Of a stretch of 64,000 bases of DNA, positions 41,199 through 50,059 are shown one piece after another (the first letter of the stretch is position 1; the number at the start of each line of letters is the position of its first letter). The notes below the pieces were generated by a model, which searched no databases, was not told the DNA's origin, and saw nothing but the letters and a program-made list of their open reading frames with translations. The stretch is from Clostridiales bacterium (GTDB taxonomy: Bacteria; Bacillota; Clostridia; Christensenellales; Borkfalkiaceae), in NCBI GenBank assembly GCA_015055805.1, contig SVHN01000002.1, positions 62,001 to 126,000 of the forward strand, given 5' to 3'. The position numbers and the translations under genes are program-made.

Positions 41199-43343
41199 TT
41201 ATGCAAGCAAAACTATGGCATTTCCGCCGCTTTCAGCATCACTTAATAAGGAATTACGCCTATAACTTAAACTGCGTTCGGCTTTAACCGTCGCAGAAAG
41301 ATTTTCAACAAGGTCTAAATATACGGCAAAATCGTAACTTTTATCAACGTCAGAGTAATAAGCATTGTCTTTATCAAACGCCGAAAATACTATCACACTT
41401 TTTCCTGAAACGTCTATCTCGACGGCGTTGCCGTTTATTATAAAATTAAAGGATATATCGCCACACGAAAAATTCTTTCCGTCCAAATAGTTGTCCACGG
41501 TTATCGTCGGGAAAGATTTCATAACGGCAAGTTCAACGTCGGCGTTTCTGTCGCCGTAATAACAAATGCTTTCTAAATCAAACACCGTTCTAAGTTGGCT
41601 AGCTAGCACTTGAATATCACAGTTAAACCCACCGAGAACGACTACCGTGTCAAGGTCTTTCCCCACCGTCTTTGCAATGCGGTTTAATCTGTTGGTATAA
41701 AAGGTTTTGTCGACGTCACTTATTATCATAACGTTTTGACTTGGCGTGGAAATAACCGTTGCGCATATCGTTTCACTTCCACACACGTACGCCCTTGTTC
41801 TGTTTGCCTGATAATCGGTATAGACAATCGTTCCCACAACAAAGGTAAGTGCGGTTATACTTGCCACTATACTTTTAGAAAGAGTTTTTAGGTTTATAAG
41901 GTCGCTCACTATAACGACCGTTACGTAGTAAAACACCACGAATCCACCCATACATATTCCGCCGATTATAAAGGCTTGATAATCAACGGCGGTTATTATG
42001 GCATTTAAAAGTTTAAGCGCAAGGTCTGGAAGAAAGAACAAGGCGTGGTGAAGTCCGATTATCGCGGTAAGTACTACCGCCACTATAAGGGCAATGAATA
42101 ACGCGCCAACGACTGGGACAAGCAATAAATTTGCAATTACCGCAATGGTTGAAAACTGACCAAATATTGCAAGAGACGCAGGGATTGCAACTAGTTGCGC
42201 CGCTATCACCGACGATAGAGAGTGCGCAATTTTGGTAGGTAAGAATTTGAGAAGTTTATAGATAGGCTTAGTTAGTAAAAACATGCCTATTACTATTATA
42301 AACGATAACTGAAACCCTGCGCATAATAGTTGCACGGGCGATATACAAAGCACTATTAGGGCGGCGATAGAAACGGACGTGTATTTGTCGTATTTATAAC
42401 CGCCTATTGCCGAGAACAAAAGGACCGCCGACATAACCGTGGCTCTTAGCGACGATGCAGAAAAACCACAAACGCCCGAAAAGAGTATTAGAATTGCCGT
42501 TATTATAAAGGCTTTTATTATGCGGTTAAGTTTTAATTTATCGAACAGAAAGTTAAGTGCCATTGCAAGAAAGCCTATATGTAGTCCCGATACGGCAAAG
42601 ATATGCGCAACGCCTGCCGAGCGGTAAGCATAAATGACGTCGGGGTCAATCTGTTCGGAATTTCCCGTAAGCAAGGCGTAGGCTATCGGGAATTGCTTTT
42701 CGCCTAAACCAAGTTTTAGGTTTTCACGAATACCAACGTTAATGGTTTCAAATACCGTGCGACTGCGCCCTACAAACAATACTTCTTCGGCGGAAACATT
42801 AGCGGTATATTTTACCCTATCCGCAATATCGTTAGCAGAAAATCTACCTTCGTAAAACAAGGGTTTATCTTCAAGATAATCGCTAAAACTTATGAAGTCA
42901 CCAATATCGTAATCCGAGTCACCGTTTACGTAAAGAGCAATCTTGTTGGTGAGAGTTCCCGAAAGGTTGCCTTTAACGTGCGCGTTCTTTATAACGTACT
43001 TTTTGCCGTAAGCGGTTTCGTATACTTCTACCACTTTTCCCGTTATCTCGTAGTAGTGATTGCCAAGGTCGGCATCTTCAAAGTTTTTAACTCTAAGCGA
43101 AAAGAAAAGTCCACCTAAACAAAAGGCTATTAGAAATAAAACTGAAAATAATAAACTTAGTTTTCTCGTCTTTGACCTGGAAAATAAAATTATGAATATG
43201 AGATTAACAAAAAGAAAAAGCGCGGCAACAAATACCGCCCAAAAGAATACGCCACGTACCGAAAAATACACCGAAATAATTCCGGCGCAAAAACTTAGCG
43301 CGATAAAAAGCATAAGCCTAAAATTCACAAGCTTTTTCATCAT
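41199..43343 (-). CDS. comEC: ComEC/Rec2-family DNA-uptake channel with degenerate hydrolase domain
   Basis: 714 residues from the ATG at 43341-43343 (the next codon is also ATG; AAAGG precedes). Domains in order: two N-terminal helices, an OB-fold (DUF4131) near 75-190, the Competence transmembrane domain (about 210-480; SAGVAHIFAVSGLHIGFLAM) and a C-terminal beta-lactamase-like part (about 510-700). That last domain usually carries HxHxDH; the matching place reads VVVLGGFNCDIQVLASQL, without these metal ligands. The channel may still import single-stranded DNA, but the nuclease-like function is probably lost. Confidence 0.9.
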   Translation of the reverse strand: MMKKLVNFRLMLFIALSFCAGIISVYFSVRGVFFWAVFVAALFLFVNLIFIILFSRSKTRKLSLLFSVLFLIAFCLGGLFFSLRVKNFEDADLGNHYYEITGKVVEVYETAYGKKYVIKNAHVKGNLSGTLTNKIALYVNGDSDYDIGDFISFSDYLEDKPLFYEGRFSANDIADRVKYTANVSAEEVLFVGRSRTVFETINVGIRENLKLGLGEKQFPIAYALLTGNSEQIDPDVIYAYRSAGVAHIFAVSGLHIGFLAMALNFLFDKLKLNRIIKAFIITAILILFSGVCGFSASSLRATVMSAVLLFSAIGGYKYDKYTSVSIAALIVLCISPVQLLCAGFQLSFIIVIGMFLLTKPIYKLLKFLPTKIAHSLSSVIAAQLVAIPASLAIFGQFSTIAVIANLLLVPVVGALFIALIVAVVLTAIIGLHHALFFLPDLALKLLNAIITAVDYQAFIIGGICMGGFVVFYYVTVVIVSDLINLKTLSKSIVASITALTFVVGTIVYTDYQANRTRAYVCGSETICATVISTPSQNVMIISDVDKTFYTNRLNRIAKTVGKDLDTVVVLGGFNCDIQVLASQLRTVFDLESICYYGDRNADVELAVMKSFPTITVDNYLDGKNFSCGDISFNFIINGNAVEIDVSGKSVIVFSAFDKDNAYYSDVDKSYDFAVYLDLVENLSATVKAERSLSYRRNSLLSDAESGGNAIVLLA

Positions 43344-43666
43344 CGGTACCTTTTTCCAAGATTTACCAGTAAATTTTATGATAAACGCCAAAAAAAGTCA
43401 ATCTAATCGTTGCATATAATAAAAGTTTCTGCTACAATAAAGTTAGCCTTCATGGTGCGATAGGAAAAGCAAAAAAAATCCACAGATAATAATAAAGAAA
43501 GCCGTTGTCTATATTGAAGAGCGGAGCTCTTGACCGACGCAAATTCCGGTCACTAATAAGAGATGCAGATGCAATAAGCGCGGCATTCGCCTGTTGACAT
43601 AACGGGTTATTATTTTCTTTTCCGTCGGCCAATGCAGGTCTTTTTTTAAAAATCAGCAATAATCAG
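43344..43666. other. Gene-poor stretch upstream of comEC
   Basis: The only sizeable frame (43450-43659, minus, 69 codons) has no ribosome site and no family I recognise, though its middle has ordinary amino acid composition. It may be a gene remnant. No RNA gene is visible. Confidence 0.4.
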
Positions 43667-43695
43667 TTGCAAAATATAAAATATTATGCTACAAT
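43667..43695 (+). promoter_or_regulatory. Promoter for the tRNA-Glu region
   Basis: TTGCAA (43667-43672), 17-nt spacer, TACAAT (43690-43695). Confidence 0.65.
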
Positions 43696-43790
43696 AACTC
43701 TCGCTTGAATTAATTCTAAATTCAGCCTATTCTCTCGAAAAAATTGTCGAAGAAATTTTTTCGAAAAAGGAGAAACAACGAAGAAGTCTT

Positions 43791-43814
43791 GCATTTTGAA
43801 CGAGTTCAAAATGC
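43791..43814. repeat. 24-bp near-perfect palindrome
   Basis: GCATTTTGAAC, GA, GTTCAAAATGC: an 11-bp stem with a 2-nt centre. It lies between the promoter and the broken tRNA-Glu. An A/T-rich TCGAAAAAA/TTTTTTCGA hairpin sits just before it (43737-43765). Confidence 0.7.
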
Positions 43815-43838
43815 TGACAACGCAGTTTGTTCCGACGC

Positions 43839-43899
43839 GCCCTCATGGTCAAGCGGTTAAGACGCAGCCCTCTCACGGCTTAAATCCTTGGGTTCGCTC
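43839..43899 (+). pseudogene. Broken tRNA-Glu copy
   Basis: The first 42 nt (43839-43880, GCCCTCATGGTCAAGCGG through the CTCTCAC anticodon loop and GGCT) are identical to the intact tRNA-Glu at 44005-44046. The sequence then diverges (TAAATCCTT), keeps a T-loop-like GGGTTCGCTC and runs into the hairpin repeat instead of the acceptor 3' strand, so no functional tRNA can form. Confidence 0.8.
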
Positions 43900-43966
43900 G
43901 CCTAGCGGCGGACTGCAACCCTTTTGTCCTTAAGGACATTTCCCCTAACAGGGGAATCACCCCGTG
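43893..43966 (+). repeat. T-loop-associated 75-bp hairpin repeat, copy 1
   Basis: Starts TTCGCTCGCCTAGCGGCGGA and holds three hairpins: CGCC/GGCG, TGTCC/GGACA (43925-43938) and CCCCTAACAGGGG. Copy 2 is at 44235-44309. It starts where the T-loop of the broken tRNA-Glu should continue. Confidence 0.8.
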
Positions 43967-44004
43967 TCCCCACGGGGAACGAACACAACTAAATATTTGA
44001 GCAC

Positions 44005-44079
44005 GCCCTCATGGTCAAGCGGTTAAGACGCAGCCCTCTCACGGCTGAATCCGGGGTTCGATTCCCCGTGGGGGTGCCA
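44005..44079 (+). tRNA. tRNA-Glu (anticodon CTC)
   Basis: Cloverleaf of 75 nt: acceptor GCCCTCA with TGGGGGT (1:72 is a G-T pair and one more wobble), discriminator G, encoded CCA. The anticodon stem CAGCC/GGCTG holds CTCTCAC, anticodon CTC for codon GAG. The T-arm is CGGGGTTCGATTCCCCG. Flanked by broken partial copies on both sides. Confidence 0.93.
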
Positions 44080-44118
44080 AACAAAGAAAGACGGTTTTCA
44101 TACCGTCTTTCTTTGTTT
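44080..44118 (+). terminator. Terminator after tRNA-Glu
   Basis: AACAAAGAAAGACGG pairs with CCGTCTTTCTTTGTT around TTTTCATA. Confidence 0.9.
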
Positions 44119-44150
44119 ATTATCCGTAGGATAAACGAACCCCGCAGGGG

Positions 44151-44200
44151 TTCGGTCGTCATTTGATGGACTTGCCGTGACAGGCTAGACCAACGTAGCA
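44151..44200 (+). repeat. Post-tRNA 50-bp repeat, copy 2
   Basis: TTCGGTCGTCATTTGATGGA through CGTAGCA. Directly before it is the hairpin CGAACCCC-GCA-GGGGTTCG (44137-44155), which also precedes copy 3. Confidence 0.75.
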
Positions 44201-44234
44201 ATTTATTGCGTAGTTGCTTCCCCGTCGAACGGGG

Positions 44235-44309
44235 TTCGATCGCCTAGCGGCGGACAGCAACCCTTTTGTCGCAAAGCGACATTTACCCTAACAGGGGAAT
44301 CCCCCCGTG
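44235..44309 (+). repeat. T-loop-associated 75-bp hairpin repeat, copy 2
   Basis: TTCGATCGCCTAGCGGCGGA through CCCCCCGTG. The middle hairpin TGTCG/CGACA replaces TGTCC/GGACA of copy 1, a compensated change. It is bracketed by tRNA-Glu T-arm sequence: GGGGTTCGAT on the left and TCCCC on the right. Confidence 0.8.
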
Positions 44310-44318
44310 GGGGTGCCA
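44301..44318 (+). pseudogene. tRNA-Glu 3'-end fragment
   Basis: CCCCCCGTGGGGGTGCCA matches the T-arm 3' strand, acceptor 3' strand, discriminator and CCA of tRNA-Glu except for one added C. It is followed by a terminator like that of the intact gene. Confidence 0.75.
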
Positions 44319-44355
44319 AACAAAAAAGACAGTCAATAGACTGTCTTTTTTGTTT
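44318..44355 (+). terminator. Terminator after the tRNA-Glu fragment
   Basis: AAACAAAAAAGACAGTC pairs with GACTGTCTTTTTTGTTT around AATA. It is a diverged duplicate of 44080-44118, with changes on both arms that keep pairing. Confidence 0.85.
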
Positions 44356-44387
44356 GTTATCCATAGGATAGGCGAACCCCGCAGGGG

Positions 44388-44437
44388 TTCGGACGCCTTT
44401 GACCGACTTGCCTTGACGGACTTAGTCCAGCGTAGCA
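44388..44437 (+). repeat. Post-tRNA 50-bp repeat, copy 3
   Basis: TTCGGACGCCTTTGACCGAC through GACTTAGTCC to CGTAGCA, preceded by CGAACCCC-GCA-GGGGTTCG. It is followed by TTTCTCCGTGGGG, a piece resembling the tRNA-Glu T-arm/acceptor. Confidence 0.75.
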
Positions 44438-44472
44438 GTTTCTCCGTGGGGCAAAATATTTCTTATTATCCA

Positions 44473-44500
44473 TTTACATTTTTTTAATTTATGTTATAAT
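44473..44500 (+). promoter_or_regulatory. Promoter giving a likely leaderless Nudix mRNA
   Basis: TTTACA (44473-44478), 16-nt spacer, TATAAT (44495-44500). Exactly 7 nt (TGTTACT) lie between the -10 and the ATG at 44508. Confidence 0.7.
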
Positions 44501-44507
44501 TGTTACT

Positions 44508-44984
44508 ATGAAAAGTAATATTGATATGAAAAACACAACGCTGTGTTATATTGAAGACAATAACTCTTATCTTATGATGCACCGCACCAAAAAGATAAAC
44601 GACCTTAACCACGATAAGTGGGTGGGGTTAGGCGGAAAGTTTGAAGAGAACGAAACGCCGTTTGAGTGCGCGCGCCGCGAAATTATGGAAGAGGCAGGTG
44701 TTTACCCACGCAAACTTAAATACCGTGGGATAGTCACCTTTGTTTCCGATAAATACGGCACGGAATATATGCACCTTTTCACGTCCAAAGGTTATCGTGG
44801 AAAAATTAACGATTATTGCAGGGAAGGTGAACTGTGCTGGGTAAAAAAAGATAAAATCAAAGACCTAGCACTATGGGAAGGCGATAAAATTTTCTTCGAC
44901 CTGCTCGATAAAGAAAAGAAATTCTTTTCCCTTAAACTCGTCTATGAAGGCGATAATCTAGTCTATCACCAAGTCGAATTTTAA
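44508..44984 (+). CDS. Nudix hydrolase (MutT/8-oxo-dGTP-type)
   Basis: 158 residues. The Nudix box GKFEENETPFECARREIMEE with AGV after it matches GX5EX7REUXEEXGU exactly, so the metal site is intact. The N-terminus (TTLCYIEDNNSYLMMHR) is typical of the MutT/YtkD group acting on oxidised nucleotides, but the substrate is not certain. No Shine-Dalgarno precedes the ATG at 44508, and the promoter position suggests a leaderless message. A second in-frame ATG lies at 44526, also without a site. Confidence 0.93.
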   Translation: MKSNIDMKNTTLCYIEDNNSYLMMHRTKKINDLNHDKWVGLGGKFEENETPFECARREIMEEAGVYPRKLKYRGIVTFVSDKYGTEYMHLFTSKGYRGKINDYCREGELCWVKKDKIKDLALWEGDKIFFDLLDKEKKFFSLKLVYEGDNLVYHQVEF

Positions 44985-44992
44985 CGGTTTTA

Positions 44993-45133
44993 TTACACAA
45001 GCCCGAAAATTAACACACCCACGCTTAACACGGTGAAAACCGACAGCCAAACCATAAGCCAGTTTATTTGTTTTTTCGTGCGCTTTCTCTTTACCGTTTT
45101 TTTAACGTTCATTTCATAACAAAATTTATTCAT
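44993..45133 (-). CDS. 46-residue basic single-pass membrane protein
   Basis: ATG at 45131-45133 after AAAGGAGAAAAGGA, a strong ribosome site; the frame runs 46 codons to TAA. The N-terminal half is strongly basic (VKKTVKRKRTKKQINW) and is followed by one helix (LMVWLSVFTVLSVGVLIFGL). It is convergent with the Nudix gene, 8 nt away. It is an orphan small membrane protein with no family I recognise. Confidence 0.65.
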   Translation of the reverse strand: MNKFCYEMNVKKTVKRKRTKKQINWLMVWLSVFTVLSVGVLIFGLV

Positions 45134-45213
45134 AATCCTTTTCTCCTTTGTTTTCGCCTAGATTATAGCTCAAACAAAAGACACACGCTTGTCATATAAG
45201 AAAAGTTTATAAC

Positions 45214-45246
45214 AAAAAATCCTACTTGATGAAGTAGGATTTTTTA
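45214..45246 (-). terminator. Terminator after groEL
   Basis: AAAAATCCTACTT pairs with AAGTAGGATTTTT around a 4-nt loop, with T-run on the minus side; the stem can also work in the other direction. Confidence 0.88.
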
Positions 45247-45291
45247 ATTTTTATTACGTCTTTTTGTTGTGAAAACGACAACGCCTATATA

Positions 45292-46929
<1,638 letters not shown>

Positions 46930-47214
46930 TTATTCTACAATCGCCAGAATATCGCTCTGACGGATTATGGTCAATTCTTTGCCGTCTACTTTAAATTCGC
47001 TGCCTGCGTACTTAGAGTAAAGTACGGTGTCGCCAACTTTAACCTGCATAACGATTTCTTTGCCGTCTATGATTCCGCCGGGACCTACTGCAACGATTTT
47101 TGCCATCTGCTGTTTTTCTTGTGATGCGCTCGGAAGAATAAATCCGCTCTGGGTCTTTTCTTCGGTTTCTACGCTCTCCACTACTACTTTGTCAAATAAA
47201 GGTTTTACCTTCAT
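46930..47214 (-). CDS. groES: 10-kDa co-chaperonin GroES
   Basis: Heptameric lid of GroEL, 94 residues. KPLFDKVVVESVETEEKTQS, the mobile loop SGFILPSASQEK and VKVGDTVLYSKYAGSEFKVD are family features. GGAGGTAA lies 6-12 nt before the ATG. First gene of the groES-groEL operon, with promoter and CIRCE operator just upstream. Confidence 0.98.
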   Translation of the reverse strand: MKVKPLFDKVVVESVETEEKTQSGFILPSASQEKQQMAKIVAVGPGGIIDGKEIVMQVKVGDTVLYSKYAGSEFKVDGKELTIIRQSDILAIVE

Positions 47215-47236
47215 ATTATATTACCTCCGTATGATT

Positions 47237-47263
47237 TTAGCACTCTCGCGCTTTAAGTGCTAA
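47237..47263. promoter_or_regulatory. CIRCE operator (HrcA site)
   Basis: TTAGCACTC (47237-47245), 9-nt spacer, AAGTGCTAA (47255-47263); one mismatch to the consensus GAGTGCTAA in the right arm. It lies between the groES promoter and its start codon, the usual place for HrcA repression. Confidence 0.95.
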
Positions 47264-47268
47264 GTCTT

Positions 47269-47296
47269 ATTATACACGCTTTCCAATATTTGTCAA
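47269..47296 (-). promoter_or_regulatory. Promoter for groESL
   Basis: Minus-strand TTGACA (47291-47296), 16-nt spacer, TATAAT (47269-47274); transcription would start within or beside CIRCE. Confidence 0.88.
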
Positions 47297-47439
47297 TAGA
47301 AAAGCGGCTTAGTTTACAAATTTTTTTAATAGTTTTAGTTAATTTAAATGTTACCAGCCAAAAAAGCCGTCGAATAATGGAATTTTCTGTTTTTATAGGT
47401 ATTGACTAAGTTTTTTAGAATAGTTACTTAAAAGCACAA

Positions 47440-47460
47440 GCTGCCCGAAAATCGGGCAGC
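47440..47460 (-). terminator. Hairpin after the membrane-anchored protein gene
   Basis: GCTGCCCGA pairs with TCGGGCAGC around AAA, 12 nt past the gene's stop. The T-run is poor, so termination strength is unclear. Confidence 0.6.
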
Positions 47461-47472
47461 CCTAAATTGATT

Positions 47473-48198
47473 TTAGAATTCTGCAAGTTCGCTAAGCGCG
47501 TCGACGGGGGTAAAGCGTTGTTTTTGTTCAATAGACTTTTTCTCCGCCACCGCTTCAATGAGTTTATACGCGTTCTTTAAGCCCCTATCGCTTTTGACCT
47601 TAACTGTAAACGGTACTTCTTCGTAAGCCTTTACGTCGGTCATATCTTTCTGAAAATAAATATTTTCGTCAAAATCCTTACAGTTTAACGCAAGGTGCAA
47701 CTTCATAGTCTTTCCGCGAACGGAAATCTTCGCGATAAGTTCTTTCCCGAATCTAACCGACAAGCATTTACTTGAAACCCTTGGGTTTACCTTTCTATAC
47801 GATATAAACTTATTATAAAGCGCGTTATAATATTCCTTAGTTTTTTCGTCAGCCGTGGTCAACATTTTTTCCGCAAACGACACCCTTTTAACTAATTCCC
47901 TATCGTCAGCGGGATCTTCTAAATCACCTATTATAAGTTCTGCGTCGTCTTGGTCGTCCGCAATCGCAATCTCTTGCGGCTTAATTATCTCTTGTTTAAT
48001 CGGCTCTTCCGCCTTTAACGGTTCAACGTTTTTAATCGTTTGGTCTTGCTTAATATCTAACGGCTCTTTAACTATCTCTTTTATAGGTTCAACCGTTTCG
48101 CCACCCTTTTCTTTTGTCAACCTTACGACGACGTAAATGACGAGCACCATTAAGAGCAGAGCGTCAACGCCGAGCAATATTTTTAGTACTAAACTCAT
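47473..48198 (-). CDS. Membrane-anchored protein with acidic linker and C-terminal conserved domain
   Basis: 241 residues. One N-terminal membrane helix (LKILLGVDALLLMVLVIYVV), then a Glu/Pro/Lys-rich linker (about 30-100). The C-terminal domain (about 105-235) has RVSFAEKMLTTADEKTKEYY, VRGKTMKLHLALNCKDF and FTVKVKSDRGLKNAYKLIEA, a pattern I have seen in Clostridia proteins of unknown role, often with zinc ribbons or membrane anchors. AGGAGG lies 7-12 nt before the ATG. It is monocistronic between groESL and the DUF1846 operon. Confidence 0.7.
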   Translation of the reverse strand: MSLVLKILLGVDALLLMVLVIYVVVRLTKEKGGETVEPIKEIVKEPLDIKQDQTIKNVEPLKAEEPIKQEIIKPQEIAIADDQDDAELIIGDLEDPADDRELVKRVSFAEKMLTTADEKTKEYYNALYNKFISYRKVNPRVSSKCLSVRFGKELIAKISVRGKTMKLHLALNCKDFDENIYFQKDMTDVKAYEEVPFTVKVKSDRGLKNAYKLIEAVAEKKSIEQKQRFTPVDALSELAEF

Positions 48199-48292
48199 TT
48201 TTTTCCTCCTTTTTTGGTTGTAAGTCCTTACGTCAAAAGTTTAACCGAATAAAGTTTAACCGTCAACGGTATATGTCAGAAAATAGTGGTTT

Positions 48293-49780
48293 TTAATTCT
48301 TTGCATACGCGCTGCTGCTCTGCCTTTTAGGCTCGCAAGTAACGTTTATGCCGAGTTTTTTCAAGGTCATTTCGTCTACTGCTGAAAGTATTACCGAAGA
48401 GTGAAGCTGCGCACCTTCAAGTTTTGAAAGCTGATCGAGCGCAATCTTTGCCGTCGGGTCGGTTGCCGCGCTAACGGCAAGCGATAAAAGTATTTCGTCG
48501 GTATGTAGTCTTGGGTTTACGCTGCCCATGTGATTAACCTTCAATTCTTGTATCGGCTTAATAACCGTTGAAGATATAAGGTCTATCGAATCGTCGACAC
48601 CACCCAAAACTTTTAGGGCGTTTAGTAACGCCGCTGCGCTTGCGCCGAGAAGTTTACCTGTCTTTCCCGTAACCATTTCACCCGTAGTGAGTTGAAGGGC
48701 GCAACCGGGCGCGCCTGTCGTCGCTTCCTTTTCAAGTGCGGCTGCAACAACTTCACGGTCGTTTATGGTTATGCGCATTTTTTGCATAAGTATCTCTATT
48801 TTAGATATGGTTTCTTTACTAGTAAGCCCTTTCCTAACGTCTATCTGCGCCGCGTAATAACGACGGATTATTTCCTGCCTTGATGCTTTTTGAACGACTT
48901 CGTCGTCTATTATACAATACCCTGCCATATTGACGCCCATATCGGTAGGCGATTTATACGGTGATTCGCCAAGCACCTTTTGTAGCATTGCCGATAGTAC
49001 CGGAAAAACTTCAACGTCTCTATTGTAGTTTACCGCCATTTGACCGTACGCCTCTAAGTGGAAGGGGTCGATCATATTCATATCGTTAAGGTCAGCCGTT
49101 GCCGCTTCGTACGCTGCGTTTACAGGGTGATTGAGCGGTAAGTTCCAGACTGGGAAAGTTTCGTATTTTGCATAGCCTGCTTTTACTCCACGCTTATTTT
49201 CGTGATAGAGTTGCGATAGGCACGTCGCCATCTTTCCGCTGCCCGGACCGGGTGCGGTAACCACTACCAACGGACGGGTAGTAACCACAAATTCGTTCTT
49301 TCCAAAGCCGTCGTCGCTGACTATCTTTTCAACTTCCGACGGATAACCTTCTATCGGATAGTGTTTATAAACCTTTATGCCACGCATTTCTAAGCGTTTG
49401 GAAAACGCTACGGCAGACGGCTGTTCGGCAAAGCGAGTAAGGACCACGCTGCCGACGTAAAAGCCTTGACTTTTGAATATGTCGATAAGCCTTAACACGT
49501 CAAGGTCGTAGGTGATACCTAAATCGCTCCTGTGTTTGTTTTTCTCTATATCACCCGAATTGATAACGATTAAAATTTCCGCTTGGTCCTTTAACTGGGA
49601 AAGCATTTTAATCTTGCTATCTGGCTCGAACCCCGGCAATACTCTTGCCGCGTGGTAATCGTCAAAAAGCTTTCCGCCAAACTCCAAATAGAGCTTATCG
49701 CCAAAAGTCGCGATACGCTCCAAAATCTTTGCGGACTGCATCTCCAAATATTTTGCGTTATCAAATCCACGTTTTTCCAT
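48293..49780 (-). CDS. DUF1846-family protein
   Basis: 495 residues, soluble. N-terminus GFDNAKYLEMQSAKILERIA, then VVTAPGPGSGKMATCLSQLY near residue 175 (P-loop-like) and ATTGAPGCALQLTTGEMVTG near residue 350. The family is conserved in Firmicutes; its biochemical function is not established, though the P-loop-like segment suggests nucleotide binding. The gene begins 15 nt after the pqqD stop and is probably co-transcribed with the kinase and PqqD genes. Confidence 0.9.
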   Translation of the reverse strand: MEKRGFDNAKYLEMQSAKILERIATFGDKLYLEFGGKLFDDYHAARVLPGFEPDSKIKMLSQLKDQAEILIVINSGDIEKNKHRSDLGITYDLDVLRLIDIFKSQGFYVGSVVLTRFAEQPSAVAFSKRLEMRGIKVYKHYPIEGYPSEVEKIVSDDGFGKNEFVVTTRPLVVVTAPGPGSGKMATCLSQLYHENKRGVKAGYAKYETFPVWNLPLNHPVNAAYEAATADLNDMNMIDPFHLEAYGQMAVNYNRDVEVFPVLSAMLQKVLGESPYKSPTDMGVNMAGYCIIDDEVVQKASRQEIIRRYYAAQIDVRKGLTSKETISKIEILMQKMRITINDREVVAAALEKEATTGAPGCALQLTTGEMVTGKTGKLLGASAAALLNALKVLGGVDDSIDLISSTVIKPIQELKVNHMGSVNPRLHTDEILLSLAVSAATDPTAKIALDQLSKLEGAQLHSSVILSAVDEMTLKKLGINVTCEPKRQSSSAYAKN

Positions 49781-49795
49781 AGTACGTCCTGTCCT

Positions 49796-50059
49796 TTACT
49801 TTATGAGTTTTGCCGATTCGAGTTTTTCAATGAATTTTTCAATATCTTTGGTCGCTAATTCTTCTTCTACTTCGTATTCTGCAAGCAATGCGGAAATCAA
49901 GTCTTCTTTCTCCGCGCCCTTTTCAAGAATCTTCCATAAAAACGCGCCCGTTTCGTTAAGATTAATAACGCCGTTAAATTCTTTTACGGCACTACCTACC
50001 GCTACGACGATATAACTTCCTGCTACTTCGCGAAGTATAAACCCTTCTTTAATTTTCAT
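49796..50059 (-). CDS. PqqD-family protein (RiPP-recognition-element fold)
   Basis: 87 residues from the ATG at 50057-50059 (GGAG lies 7-10 nt upstream), overlapping the kinase stop by 11 nt. KIKEGFILREVAGSYIVVAV and GVINLNETGAFLWKILEKGA are typical of the PqqD family, winged-helix proteins that present precursor peptides to modifying enzymes. No precursor peptide, radical SAM enzyme or protease is visible nearby. The coupling to an HprK-like kinase is known from lasso-peptide and other clusters. Confidence 0.88.
   Translation of the reverse strand: MKIKEGFILREVAGSYIVVAVGSAVKEFNGVINLNETGAFLWKILEKGAEKEDLISALLAEYEVEEELATKDIEKFIEKLESAKLIK

Noticed and set aside
43450-43659. 69-codon minus-strand frame upstream of comEC
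   Set aside because: No ribosome site or recognisable family; at most a gene remnant, noted in the gap entry.
14833-44440. Integrated prophage or genomic island at tRNA genes
   Set aside because: tRNA-tail duplications exist, but no integrase, phage or conjugation gene lies near them.
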